Notes: generated by a model from the letters alone, not told the origin. DNA of 64,000 nucleotides from Pseudomonas sp. R37(2017) (GCF_002113375.1 NZ_NEHO01000012.1:62001-126000), one strand, 5' to 3'. Positions 54,655-63,464 are shown, counted from the first letter of the stretch. Translations and numbers: made by a program.

Positions 54655-55299
54655 ATGGAAAACAGGAAGCTAAAACTGTATGTCGGCGCCGATCATGTCA
54701 GCGCATTTGCAATGTCGGCTTTTGTGGCGCTCAAGGAAAAGCAACTTTCATTCGAGCTGGTCACAGTTGATCTGAAGGCTCGTGAAAACTATCTGGCAAC
54801 TTATCGCGATCTTTCGCTGACATGCAAAGTTCCAACCCTGGTTCACGAAAATTTTGCCCTGTCGGAGTCTTCGGCGATTGCCGAGTACCTCGATGAACTC
54901 TCACCAGGGCATAAAAAACTTTATCCACAGGACTCCCGGCAGCGCGCCCGTGCCCGTCAATTGCAGGCCTGGTTGCGCAGTGACTTGCTGGTGGTGCGCA
55001 AGGAGCGGCCGTTTGACCTGGTGTACTTCGGCAAGAAAAACACCGCGCTGTCCGGTGAGGCCCAGGCCGCCGTCGAACGCCTGTACTTCGTCGCCGAGCA
55101 TTTGCTGGAGGAGGGCGCCGAGCATCTGTTCGGTGAATGGAGCATTGCCGACACCGACCTGGCAATCATGCTCAACCGGCTGGTGGCCAACGGTGATCCG
55201 GTGCCGACACGGCTCGCTGCGTATGTAAATCGCCAATGGGACCGTGACAGCGTCCGGGCGTGGATGGACATAGAGCGCAAAGCGCCAGCCATCGCCTGA
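54655..55299 (+). CDS. Glutathione S-transferase family protein, YfcF-like
   Basis: 214 residues. Thioredoxin-like N-terminal domain (LKLYVGADHVSAFAMSAFVALKEK, VPTLVHENFALSESSAIAEYLDE) and helical C-terminal domain. The ATG at 54655 has GGAGTG 5-10 bp upstream; the upstream in-frame ATG at 54643 has none. In this setting it may isomerise or conjugate a pathway intermediate. Confidence 0.86.
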   Translation: MENRKLKLYVGADHVSAFAMSAFVALKEKQLSFELVTVDLKARENYLATYRDLSLTCKVPTLVHENFALSESSAIAEYLDELSPGHKKLYPQDSRQRARARQLQAWLRSDLLVVRKERPFDLVYFGKKNTALSGEAQAAVERLYFVAEHLLEEGAEHLFGEWSIADTDLAIMLNRLVANGDPVPTRLAAYVNRQWDRDSVRAWMDIERKAPAIA

Positions 55300-55331
55300 C
55301 AACACTCAGGGCAATCACCAGGAGCACGGCC

Positions 55332-56672
55332 ATGCAAGGACTGTCGGAGCACGAACGCTACAAACCCTATAACTCACGCACCATCCGCGATTCGCCTTAC
55401 TGGCAAAAGCTGACACCGGCGCTGCAGGAGGCCATGACCGTGGTGGCCCGGGTCATGCCGTTCCGCACCAACGACTACGTGCTGGGCACGCTGATCGACT
55501 GGAACAATATTCCGGACGATCCGATTTTCCGCATGACCTTCCCCCACAAGGACATGCTGCTGCCGGACGAATATGCCTCGCTCAAACAATTGATCGAACT
55601 GGACGACAGTACGGCGATCAAGCGCCGGATCGAGGCGATCTGGTCGCGCATGAATCCGCATCCGGCCGGGCAGTTGACCCACAACGTCGCCACCCTCAAC
55701 GGCAAAGTCCTGCCGGGTATCCAGCACAAGTACCGCGAGACCGTGCTGTTTTTCCCCGGTGCCGGTCAGACTTGTCACGCGTACTGCACCTTCTGTTTCC
55801 GCTGGGCGCAGTTCATCGGCGAAGAAGAACTCAAGTTCAACGCTCGTGAGTCCCAGGAGCTGGTGAGTTACCTCAAGGTGCACACCGAAGTCACTGACGT
55901 GCTGATTACCGGTGGCGATCCGATGATCATGAACACCCGTTCCCTCGCCGGTTACATCGAGCCGCTGTTGGAGCTGCCACACCTGAAAAGCATCCGCATC
56001 GGCACCAAGTCAGTGGCGTACTGGCCGCAGCGGTTTGTCAGTGACAAGGATGCACCCGAGCTTCTGCAACTGTTCCGGCGCATCGTTGCGGCGGGGAAAA
56101 ACCTGTCGATCATGGGCCACTACAACCACCCGGTGGAGATCCGCCAGGCCATCGCCCGCCAGGCTATCGAGGGCATTCGCTCGACGGGCGCGACAGTGCG
56201 CATGCAGGCGCCGGTGATCCGACACATCAACGAAAACCCCGCCGATTGGGCGGCGCTGTGGACCGAAGGCGTGCGGCTCGGGGCCGTGCCTTATTACATG
56301 TTCGTCGAGCGGGATACCGGCCCCAGCCACTACTTTGCGATGCCGCTGGCCAAGGCCTTCGAGATCTTCCAGGCCGCGTACCGCACGGTATCGGGGCTTG
56401 CGCGAACGGTGCGCGGGCCGTCCATGAGCACCTTCTACGGCAAGGTGCTGATCAACGGCATCGAGACCGTCGCCGGGGAAAAAGTCTTCGTCTTGCAGTT
56501 CCTCCAGGCACGCAATCCGCAATGGGTGCTGCGCACGTTCTACGCGCGCTTCGATCCGCACGTCACCTGGTTCGACGACTTGAAACCGGCCTTCGGCGAG
56601 CGTTGGTTCTTCTTTCAGACCGAGCTCACCGCCGTGCCGGAATTGATACCCGTATTGCTGGAAACGGCGTAG
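55332..56672 (+). CDS. KamA-family radical-SAM aminomutase
   Basis: 446 residues. Radical-SAM cluster Cys148-Cys152-Cys155 (TCHAYCTFCFRWAQF) and GGDP (194-197) SAM-binding loop. The C-terminal PLP segment is RGPSMSTFYGKV, not the GGGGK of lysine 2,3-aminomutases, but the Lys is kept. The domain moves an amino group from the alpha to the beta carbon. Substrate may not be lysine. AGGAGC precedes the ATG at 55332. Second gene of the second operon. Confidence 0.88.
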   Translation: MQGLSEHERYKPYNSRTIRDSPYWQKLTPALQEAMTVVARVMPFRTNDYVLGTLIDWNNIPDDPIFRMTFPHKDMLLPDEYASLKQLIELDDSTAIKRRIEAIWSRMNPHPAGQLTHNVATLNGKVLPGIQHKYRETVLFFPGAGQTCHAYCTFCFRWAQFIGEEELKFNARESQELVSYLKVHTEVTDVLITGGDPMIMNTRSLAGYIEPLLELPHLKSIRIGTKSVAYWPQRFVSDKDAPELLQLFRRIVAAGKNLSIMGHYNHPVEIRQAIARQAIEGIRSTGATVRMQAPVIRHINENPADWAALWTEGVRLGAVPYYMFVERDTGPSHYFAMPLAKAFEIFQAAYRTVSGLARTVRGPSMSTFYGKVLINGIETVAGEKVFVLQFLQARNPQWVLRTFYARFDPHVTWFDDLKPAFGERWFFFQTELTAVPELIPVLLETA

Positions 56673-56703
56673 GAAAAATCACGAACATTGGGGAGATATG
56701 GAA

Positions 56704-57576
56704 ATGAGCAGTATCCCGTTTGATCAGCGCGAGGGTGTTATCTGGCTCGACGGCGAGTTCGTCGAGTGGTCCCGGGCGCAATTGCATGTACTGACCCATG
56801 GCCTGCATTACGCGAGCACTGTGTATGAAGGCGAGCGGGTCTACAACGGCAAGATCTTCAAGCTGCGCGAGCACAGCGAGCGGTTGTTTCGCTCGGCGCA
56901 TCTGATGGACTTTGCCATCCCCTATGAGCTGGACGAACTGGAGGCGGCCAGCCATGAACTGCTGCAACGCAACAAGGTCGTCGACGGTTATCTGCGCCCG
57001 GTGGCGTGGCGCGGCAGTGAAATGATCTCCACCTCGGCGCGTTTCAACCGTGTGCACGTGGCTATCGCCTGCTGGCAGTGGCCGAGCTATTTCGACCCGG
57101 CGGCGCGCATGGCCGGCATCCGCTTGAAAACCGCTGACTGGCGCCGTCCGCCGCCGAGCAGCAGCCCATTCGAAGCCAAGGCCTCCGGGCATTACCAGAT
57201 TGCCACGTTGAGCAAGCACGATGCCGAGAACACCGGTTACCACGATGCGCTGATGCTCGACTGGCGCGGCCACGTCGCCGAAGCCACCAGCGCCAATGTG
57301 TTCTTCGTCAAAGGGCGGACCTTGCACACGCCGACCCCGGATTGCTTCCTCAACGGCATCACGCGCCAGACCGTGATCGAGCTGGCCAGGGCGCTGGACT
57401 ACCAGGTTGTCGAACGCACGATTTTGCCTACGGAGCTTGGCGACTTCGATGAGTGTTTTCTCACCGGTACTGCCGCCGAAATCACTCCGGTGCAGAGCAT
57501 CGATGAACAGCGCTATCGACCGGGTGACGCCTGTCGCGACCTCATTGCCGCCTACACCTCAACCGTAAACGCCTGA
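56704..57576 (+). CDS. Branched-chain-aminotransferase-like (class IV) enzyme
   Basis: 290 residues, fold-type IV PLP enzyme of the IlvE family. Features: THGLHYASTVYEGERVY, PLP lysine in FEAKASGHYQIA (Lys159), GHVAEATSANVFFVK, and LTGTAAEITPVQSI. GGGGAG lies 8 bp before the ATG at 56704, and only 2 bp before the ATG at 56698, so the shorter start is preferred. Third gene of the operon. Confidence 0.9.
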   Translation: MSSIPFDQREGVIWLDGEFVEWSRAQLHVLTHGLHYASTVYEGERVYNGKIFKLREHSERLFRSAHLMDFAIPYELDELEAASHELLQRNKVVDGYLRPVAWRGSEMISTSARFNRVHVAIACWQWPSYFDPAARMAGIRLKTADWRRPPPSSSPFEAKASGHYQIATLSKHDAENTGYHDALMLDWRGHVAEATSANVFFVKGRTLHTPTPDCFLNGITRQTVIELARALDYQVVERTILPTELGDFDECFLTGTAAEITPVQSIDEQRYRPGDACRDLIAAYTSTVNA

Positions 57577-57597
57577 TCACCTGCCAGGACTCTCACC

Positions 57598-58356
57598 ATG
57601 TCAGATCAAGGGATTGTTGCGTCTCAACCTTGCATTTCACTCGGCCATCGTCACGAAGAGCTGTCGACGTTGGGCTGGACCGTGCTGACCCCCGATGAAT
57701 TTGCCGATGATGTCGTAGGCACCTTGGGTGAATTCGGCTCGATCATTCCGCAGTTCAATGGCCAGATGGCTTTTCCCATCACCCGCAAGCCGGGTTACGA
57801 AGACTTGCCGTATTCCCAGAGCATGAACGGCATCGGCCCGCACACTGAAGCGCCGGTGTACGGGCCGCCGCCACGTTATCTGGCGTTGCATTGCCATAAA
57901 CAGGCCACGTGCGGGGGCGGGCACACCGGATTGGTGGACGGCTATGAGTTTCTCAGATCCCTGAAGTGCAGCGAACCGCAGCTGCGTGAGTGGCTGGATG
58001 ACACGCCGGTAGAGTTTGTCGCCACCGCCAAACCGGGCGAACCGGGACAGCGACGGGTCAAGGAGTACGTCCTGACGCCCACGGAGGACGGGGATATTTT
58101 CCGCTTCAGCTACAACCAGTTTCACTACGGCGACGTGAACCCGTCCAGGGAAGCATTGCAGCAATCACGGGTGACCAACAGCACCTCGCCGCTGGCCAGG
58201 TTTGCCGTGCTCGGCGAAGCGTACTTCGTCGAGCACAACGTGCCGGTGCTGATTCCCGACGGGTGCCTGCTGATTTGGGACAACTGGCGCATGATTCACG
58301 CCCGCAGTCGTTACACTGACCCGGCGCGCAACCTGACCCGCTATTGGCTGGCCTGA
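57598..58356 (+). CDS. Fe(II)/2-oxoglutarate oxygenase, clavaminate-synthase/VioC-like
   Basis: 252 residues. Metal site H82-x-E84 (GIGPHTEAPVY) with distal His234 (RMIHARSRYTDP) and Arg residues near the C-terminus (NLTRYW) for 2-oxoglutarate. The HxE rather than HxD pair is typical of VioC-type amino-acid beta-hydroxylases. Probably hydroxylates or desaturates the amino-acid intermediate. Fourth gene of the operon. Confidence 0.85.
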   Translation: MSDQGIVASQPCISLGHRHEELSTLGWTVLTPDEFADDVVGTLGEFGSIIPQFNGQMAFPITRKPGYEDLPYSQSMNGIGPHTEAPVYGPPPRYLALHCHKQATCGGGHTGLVDGYEFLRSLKCSEPQLREWLDDTPVEFVATAKPGEPGQRRVKEYVLTPTEDGDIFRFSYNQFHYGDVNPSREALQQSRVTNSTSPLARFAVLGEAYFVEHNVPVLIPDGCLLIWDNWRMIHARSRYTDPARNLTRYWLA

Positions 58357-58423
58357 CTTTTCCGGCGCCCTTCATTCTTTTGGCGTACCCCTTGGCGGGT
58401 ACGCGTCTTACAGGTATCGCGTC

Positions 58424-59383
58424 ATGCAAACAGCAATCGAGATCGCCCAGGTCGATCATCAACTGATCGTGCGGCTCAACCAGGCCTGGACCAAGCGCGC
58501 CACGGTGTGTTCGCCGCAAAGGGGCCAAGTCGAAGAAGTGTTCGACCCGGCGCGCCCGGATTACCCGGAGTGCATGGTGCCGTTCTTTCATCACCCGAAG
58601 TTCCAGGCGCTGAGCGACGAACTTAAAAGCAGCGTGGTGACCTGGGGCTGGATCGGCTACAACCTGCGCACCGTCACTGCTGAGGAGCATGTGGTCAACC
58701 CGGCGCTCAGCATCATTGCCAACCAGTATCTGGGCAAGGACGACTGGCATTTTCGCGAGGCCATGCAACAGACCCTGATCGACGAGCACTACCACACGCT
58801 GATGCACCTGCGCGCCATCGAGCGAACCAGGCTTGAGCGGGCGCTGGATCAGGATCTGGACTTGCCCCCCTCCGTCACTTACCTGCGCCTCAAAGCCCAG
58901 CGTGAAGCACTGCCAGAACAATGGCAGCGGGACCTGGCGGCAATCACCTTTGCGGTGGTGGCCGAGATCAGCGTCAACGCGTATCTGGACTTGTTGGCGG
59001 ATGACCTGACTATCCAGCCGCAGAATCGCCGCGTGGCCGAGATGCACAACCGCGACGAATATGCCCACAGCAAGGTGTTGGCCGAAGTGGCGAAAGTCAT
59101 GTATGCGAACATGCAGCCTGTCCAGCGGGAATTTTTCGCACGCAACCTGTCAGTGGCGCTGAGTGCTTTTATCGCTCAGGACTACTCGATGTGGGAGGCG
59201 ATTCTGACGCAACTCGGGGTTGAGGACGCGGCGCTGATCATTGCCGACACCCGCGAGAGCAACAAGAACGCGACCATCATGCGCGACTACAGCGGTCTGC
59301 ATAAACTGGCCCAGGACCTGGGCATCAGCGAGCAGATCGATTTCGACTTCCGTCCGACCCTCAAATCCACGACGGCCGCCTGA
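58424..59383 (+). CDS. AurF-like diiron N-oxygenase
   Basis: 319 residues. Diiron ligands match AurF in order and spacing: E87/E88 (AEEHVVNP), E121 and H124 (DEHYHTL), E181 (AEISVNA), H208, E212 and H215 (MHNRDEYAHS). From E121 on, offsets equal those of AurF (E136, H139, E196, H223, E227, H230). Such enzymes oxidise an amine to hydroxylamine, nitroso or nitro. AGGT precedes the ATG. Fifth gene of the operon. Confidence 0.9.
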   Translation: MQTAIEIAQVDHQLIVRLNQAWTKRATVCSPQRGQVEEVFDPARPDYPECMVPFFHHPKFQALSDELKSSVVTWGWIGYNLRTVTAEEHVVNPALSIIANQYLGKDDWHFREAMQQTLIDEHYHTLMHLRAIERTRLERALDQDLDLPPSVTYLRLKAQREALPEQWQRDLAAITFAVVAEISVNAYLDLLADDLTIQPQNRRVAEMHNRDEYAHSKVLAEVAKVMYANMQPVQREFFARNLSVALSAFIAQDYSMWEAILTQLGVEDAALIIADTRESNKNATIMRDYSGLHKLAQDLGISEQIDFDFRPTLKSTTAA

Positions 59384-59397
59384 ATCCGGAGGTGCCT

Positions 59398-60198
59398 ATG
59401 TCCACGCCTGTGTACGAAGTGTTCGCCATCCGTGTCGGCGCCAATGCCCAGCGCACCGCCAGGGAAAATTTTCTCTACGACGCCTGTTGCGGTGATCCGA
59501 ATGCGCCGATGCCGCTGGATTACTACTTCTGGGTCATCCGCAACGAGCAACAGGTGATCGTGGTCGACACCTGTTTTCAACCCGCCACGGCGCACAGGCG
59601 CAATCGTCAGATGTACCGCCTGCCGGAGGAGTCCCTGCGGCAACTGGACATCGACCCGGCGCAGGTCGAGCACCTGATCCTTACCCATTTGCATTGGGAC
59701 CATGCCGGCAACCTAGGGCTGTTTCCGCGGGCGACCGTGCATTTGCAGGAAGCGGAATTGCGTTTTTGCACCGGGCCGAAAATGCGCCATCGCACGGTGA
59801 ACAAAACCTACGAGGTCGAGGACGTGATGTCGGCGCTGCCACCGCTGTTCGAAGGGCGGATGCGTTTGCACACAGGCGTTGTCGAGGTGCTTCCCGGCGT
59901 GACCCTGCACCCGGTAGGCGGGCATACGCCCGGCAGCCAGGTGGTGCGGGTAGCGACCGAGCGCGGCTGGATCGTACTGGCCTCGGATGCCGCGCACTTG
60001 TGGGTAAACATTCGTGAGCGCAGTCCCTTTCCGATTCTCGATGACCTGGCGCAAACCCTTGACGCCTTCACCGAGATCGACCGCCTGGCCGATGGTGCGG
60101 ACCACGTCATCCCCGGTCACGACCCGCTGATCGCCGAGCGTTTCCCCCACTGGAATGACGACCCGCATATCATTTGCCTGCACCAGAATCCGCTCTGA
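59398..60198 (+). CDS. Metallo-beta-lactamase-fold hydrolase, AHL-lactonase-like
   Basis: 266 residues. Zinc motif H97-L-H99-W-D101-H102 (THLHWDHAGNLG), later GGHTPGSQVV and IPGHDP. The group includes N-acyl-homoserine lactonases and other ester or lactone hydrolases. GGAGG lies before the ATG at 59398. Last gene of the operon. Confidence 0.88.
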   Translation: MSTPVYEVFAIRVGANAQRTARENFLYDACCGDPNAPMPLDYYFWVIRNEQQVIVVDTCFQPATAHRRNRQMYRLPEESLRQLDIDPAQVEHLILTHLHWDHAGNLGLFPRATVHLQEAELRFCTGPKMRHRTVNKTYEVEDVMSALPPLFEGRMRLHTGVVEVLPGVTLHPVGGHTPGSQVVRVATERGWIVLASDAAHLWVNIRERSPFPILDDLAQTLDAFTEIDRLADGADHVIPGHDPLIAERFPHWNDDPHIICLHQNPL

Positions 60199-60212
60199 AT
60201 ATCACCCCAAAA

Positions 60213-60845
60213 CCTGTGGGAGCGAGCCTGCTCGCGAAGACGGCTGCACATTTAGCATTGATGCCCCTGACACACCGCTTTCGCGAGCAGGCTCGCTCCC
60301 ACAGTGGTCCCAGGATGCCCACAGATTTCGCAGTCGACTCAGATCACCTGTGGGAGCGAGCCTGCTCGCGAAGACGGCTGCACATTTATCATTGATACCC
60401 CTGACACACCGCTTTCGCGAGCAGGCTCGCTCCCACAGTGGTCCCAGGATGCCCACAGATTTCGCAGTCGACTCAGATCACCTGTGGGTGCGAGCCTGCT
60501 CGCGAAGACGGCTGCACATTTATCATTGATACCCCTGACACACCGCTTTCGCGAGCAGGCTCGCTCCCACAGTGGTCCCAGGATGCCCACAGATTTCGCA
60601 GTCGACTCAGATCACCTGTGGGAGCGAGCCTGCTCGCGAAGACGGCTGCACATTTATCATTGATACCCCTGACACACCGCTTTCGCGAGCAGGCTCGCTC
60701 CCACAGTGGTCCCAGGATGCCCACAGATTTCGCAGTCGACTCAGATCACCTGTGGGAGCGAGCCTGCTCGCGAAGACGGCTGCACATTTAGCATTGATAC
60801 CCCTGACACACCGCCTTCGCGAGCAAGCCCGCTCCCACAGGATTG
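60213..60845. repeat. Tandem array of five REPIN units, 134-bp period
   Basis: Units begin at 60213, 60347, 60481, 60615 and 60749. Each has an inverted REP pair (CCTGTGGGAGCGAGCCTGCTCGC ... GCTCGCTCCCACAG; the last copy ends GCTCCCACAGG) and a 44-bp spacer (GTGGTCCCAGGATGCCCACA...). The third unit has one change (GGGTGCG). First and last differ from the middle in the loop (TAGCATT versus TATCATT). Confidence 0.93.
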
Positions 60846-60848
60846 TGG

Positions 60849-62276
60849 TTAGCCCTGGTTTTTCAGGATCTGGCCCAACGTCGCCAAAGCCTCATCGATC
60901 CGCGGCGAATACGGCGCGCCGCAGCCAATGCGCACGAAGTGATCGAAGCGATTGGCGTTGGAAAAGATATCCCCAGGGGAAATCTGGATGCCGACCTTCA
61001 GCGCCTCCTGAAACAACGCCAAGGACGAATGCCGGCGAGGCAGCTCCACCCAGAGCAGCGTACCGCCTTGCGGGTGGGTCACGTTGGTGCCAATGGGGAA
61101 ATAACGGCTGATCGCTGTGCTCATTTGCTCGCGCTGTACCGTCAGGGTTTTCCTCAAGCGTCGCAGGTAACGTTCGTAGGACGGTGTGCGCATGAATTCG
61201 CTGACGGCCAATTGCGATAACACCTCACACCCCCGCGATTGCGTATGTTTGAGCATCTCCACGCGGTCGTGCCATTTGCCGGCGCTGATCCAGCCCAGGC
61301 GCATGCCCGGTGCCAGGGTTTTGTTCAGCGAGGCGCAATGGATCACGTTGTCGGTACGGTCCCAATGCTTGAGCGTGGACAGCGGCTGCTCGCTGTCCAC
61401 CAGGTCGCCGTAGGTATCGTCTTCGATCAGCACGGTGTTGTGCTCGGCGCACAGTTTCACCAGCCGTGCCTTGTTGGCGTCGGGCATGACGCTGCCCAGC
61501 GGGTTTTGCAGGTTGGGGACGACGATCAACGCCTTGACCTGTTCGGGGCCCTGCAGCAGCAATTGCAGGGCCGCCAGATTGAGTCCGGTGTGGGCCGAGG
61601 CCGGGACTTCCAGCACGCGCAGGTTCAGGCTTTCGAGAATTTGCAGCAGGCCGTAGAACGTCGGCGATTCCACGGCCACGGTGTCGCCGGGGTGGGTGAC
61701 CGCGCGCAAGGCCAGGTTGATCGCTTCCGTGGCGCCGTTGGTGATCACGATCCGTTCGGGGGCCAGTTGGGTCTTGCTGGCCAAAGCCCGCCGGGCAAGG
61801 ATGTTGCGCAATGCGCCGTTGCCGCTGGTGGAACCCGCGGCACCCAGCTGGCAGGCGTCGGAACGCAGCGCCTTGATCATGTTGTCTTGCAAGGTCTTCA
61901 GCGGATACAGCTCAGGCGCGCAGTAGGCACTGGCGAAATTGACCTTGATCGTTGAGTGCTGACTGGCCTTGAGCACTGTGCAGACCTGTTGATGAATGCC
62001 GGCATAGATGCTGGTATCCAGCGTTGGCGCCTGGGCCGGGGCGGGCCTGGGCACGGAGTCGGGCTGACGAATGTAGTTGCCGGAGCGCGGTCGGGCTTCC
62101 AGTACACCGCAGTCCTCCAGCTCCCGGCACACCTGCACGGCGGTCGACAGGCTGACGGCGTGTTTTTCCATCATCAAGCGGATCGAGGGCAGGCGTTCAC
62201 CGGTTTTCAGGATGCCGCTGCGAATCGCGTCCAGATAGTGGTTGGCCAGTTGGCGATACAAAGGCGTCGTGTTCAT
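60849..62276 (-). CDS. MocR-type regulator (GntR HTH + aminotransferase domain), B
   Basis: 475 residues. GntR wHTH (IRSGILKTGERLPSIRLMMEKHAVSLSTAVQVCRELEDCGVLEAR) plus fold-type I aminotransferase domain; PLP lysine in CASLNKTLAPGMRLGW. Faces the cluster, separated from it by the REPIN array. Could control the second operon or itself. SD (GAGGT) lies in a hairpin just before the ATG. Confidence 0.9.
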   Translation of the reverse strand: MNTTPLYRQLANHYLDAIRSGILKTGERLPSIRLMMEKHAVSLSTAVQVCRELEDCGVLEARPRSGNYIRQPDSVPRPAPAQAPTLDTSIYAGIHQQVCTVLKASQHSTIKVNFASAYCAPELYPLKTLQDNMIKALRSDACQLGAAGSTSGNGALRNILARRALASKTQLAPERIVITNGATEAINLALRAVTHPGDTVAVESPTFYGLLQILESLNLRVLEVPASAHTGLNLAALQLLLQGPEQVKALIVVPNLQNPLGSVMPDANKARLVKLCAEHNTVLIEDDTYGDLVDSEQPLSTLKHWDRTDNVIHCASLNKTLAPGMRLGWISAGKWHDRVEMLKHTQSRGCEVLSQLAVSEFMRTPSYERYLRRLRKTLTVQREQMSTAISRYFPIGTNVTHPQGGTLLWVELPRRHSSLALFQEALKVGIQISPGDIFSNANRFDHFVRIGCGAPYSPRIDEALATLGQILKNQG

Positions 62277-62279
62277 GCT

Positions 62280-62306
62280 GACCTCAGCAGTTGCACCACT
62301 GAGGTC
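62280..62306 (-). promoter_or_regulatory. Hairpin or operator covering the ribosome site of regulator B
   Basis: Perfect inverted repeat GACCTCAG-N11-CTGAGGTC ending 3 bp before the ATG. On the minus-strand mRNA the 3' arm holds the GAGGT Shine-Dalgarno. May be a translational switch or a DNA operator. Confidence 0.55.
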
Positions 62307-62441
62307 CCTGGCTGGAAAGTGAATTGTCGCTCCACGACCGTTTCAGGACCGGCGGGCCCGTGGTGCTCATGGGTGAAGGGAAGTGTTGTTCTGCGTCGAT
62401 ACTGGAAGAGTAATCGCGGTTTTGCCCGAATCACGGGCAAT

Positions 62442-62468
62442 AAAAAGCCCCGCTCTGATGGCGGGGCT
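62442..62468 (-). terminator. Terminator after the 62488-63192 gene
   Basis: AGCCCCGC/GCGGGGCT stem with T5 on the minus strand, about 20 bp beyond the stop. Confidence 0.88.
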
Positions 62469-62487
62469 CTTGGGTCAGCTGCAAATG

Positions 62488-63192
62488 TTACTGTGCGGCG
62501 ATGCTGTAGCCATCGAACGCAGTCTGCTGCTGCAAGGCGGTGATGATGTTCTTGCGGTTGACCGCTTGCTCGGCGCCGCTGTTGTCCAGGAACGTTTCGC
62601 TTTGCAGTTCTGCCTCATCGCCTTCGCCAACGAAGCTGAAACCGAGGAATTCCAGGGCTTCACGGTCGACGTTCAGGCGTGAGCGCGGGGTGCGCAGCGG
62701 CAAGGTGACACTGATGCCGTCCTTGCTGATGGTGAACACTTCGATTTCTTTCCTGGCCTTGGCTGCCTTGCTCTTGCCGCCGCTCGGGTTGCTGATGGCC
62801 TGGTGCGTCTGGTTCAGCACCTTCAGGGCCAGGCCATAGACGATTTCCTGGAACGCCGGGTCGTCCTTGAAGCTGGACAGGATGCGGCTGATCGGGAATT
62901 TACTGCTCAGGTCTTCCAGGGCGGCGGTGTCCGCCGCTTCGGCGTCCTTGAGCTGCTTGAGCTGGCCCATCAGTTCGTAGGCCTTATCATCGTCGAAGCT
63001 GTCGTGGGCCTGGCGGATCGACGCGCGCAGTTCGCGGATCTGGTCGCTTTCGCGGCTGGACTGGAAAGCGTCCAGCACCATCTCGCTGATGGTTTTCGCC
63101 TGGGGTACGTGTTGTGAAAGATTGATGGAGTTTTCGTATTCCGCTTTGGACGACAAGGTGACTACGGTTTCAGCGGTGTTGGAATCGGACAT
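62488..63192 (-). CDS. Conserved hypothetical protein
   Basis: 234 residues, acidic, helical N-terminal half with coiled-coil character (RESDQIRELRASIRQAHDSFDDDKAYELMGQLKQLKDA), then a beta-rich part (KEIEVFTISKDGISVTLPLRTPRSRLNVDREALEFLGFS). No domain recognised. Codon use is native and a clear terminator follows, so it is a real gene; it stands alone. Confidence 0.75.
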   Translation of the reverse strand: MSDSNTAETVVTLSSKAEYENSINLSQHVPQAKTISEMVLDAFQSSRESDQIRELRASIRQAHDSFDDDKAYELMGQLKQLKDAEAADTAALEDLSSKFPISRILSSFKDDPAFQEIVYGLALKVLNQTHQAISNPSGGKSKAAKARKEIEVFTISKDGISVTLPLRTPRSRLNVDREALEFLGFSFVGEGDEAELQSETFLDNSGAEQAVNRKNIITALQQQTAFDGYSIAAQ

Positions 63193-63321
63193 TGAAATTT
63201 CACTACTTCCATAACTTGATTTGGGGCGAGAAAGCCCGGGGGCTTTTTCAGGTCGCCTAATCTATTGGACCGGGGCGGCGTTGTCACGGATGAACGGGCG
63301 ACTGGTCAAGATTTCGCCTCT

Positions 63322-63423
63322 CTGTAGGAGCGAGCAAGCTCGCGATGGACGTCAACGATAACGCTGGCAACCTGACGCCCCGCGTTGTTCTGTCGTCCAT
63401 CGCGAGCTTGCTCGCTCCTACAG
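63322..63423. repeat. REPIN near the right edge
   Basis: Standard inverted pair CTGTAGGAGCGAGC...GCTCGCTCCTACAG. Confidence 0.88.
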
Positions 63424-63430
63424 AGGATGC

Positions 63431-63464
63431 AAAAAGCCCCGCGTTTCTGACGAAGCGGGGCTTT
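63431..63464 (-). terminator. Terminator downstream of the histidine kinase gene
   Basis: AAAGCCCCGC/GCGGGGCTTT stem; on the minus strand it ends in a T5 tract. Confidence 0.8.

Noticed and set aside
60213..60845. Possible CRISPR array
   Set aside because: The repeated unit is 134 bp with inverted REP arms and an identical spacer in each unit; CRISPR spacers would differ.
60174..61111. Several plus-strand frames repeating SEPAREDGCTF
   Set aside because: They are translations of the REPIN array, without start signals or protein-like variation.
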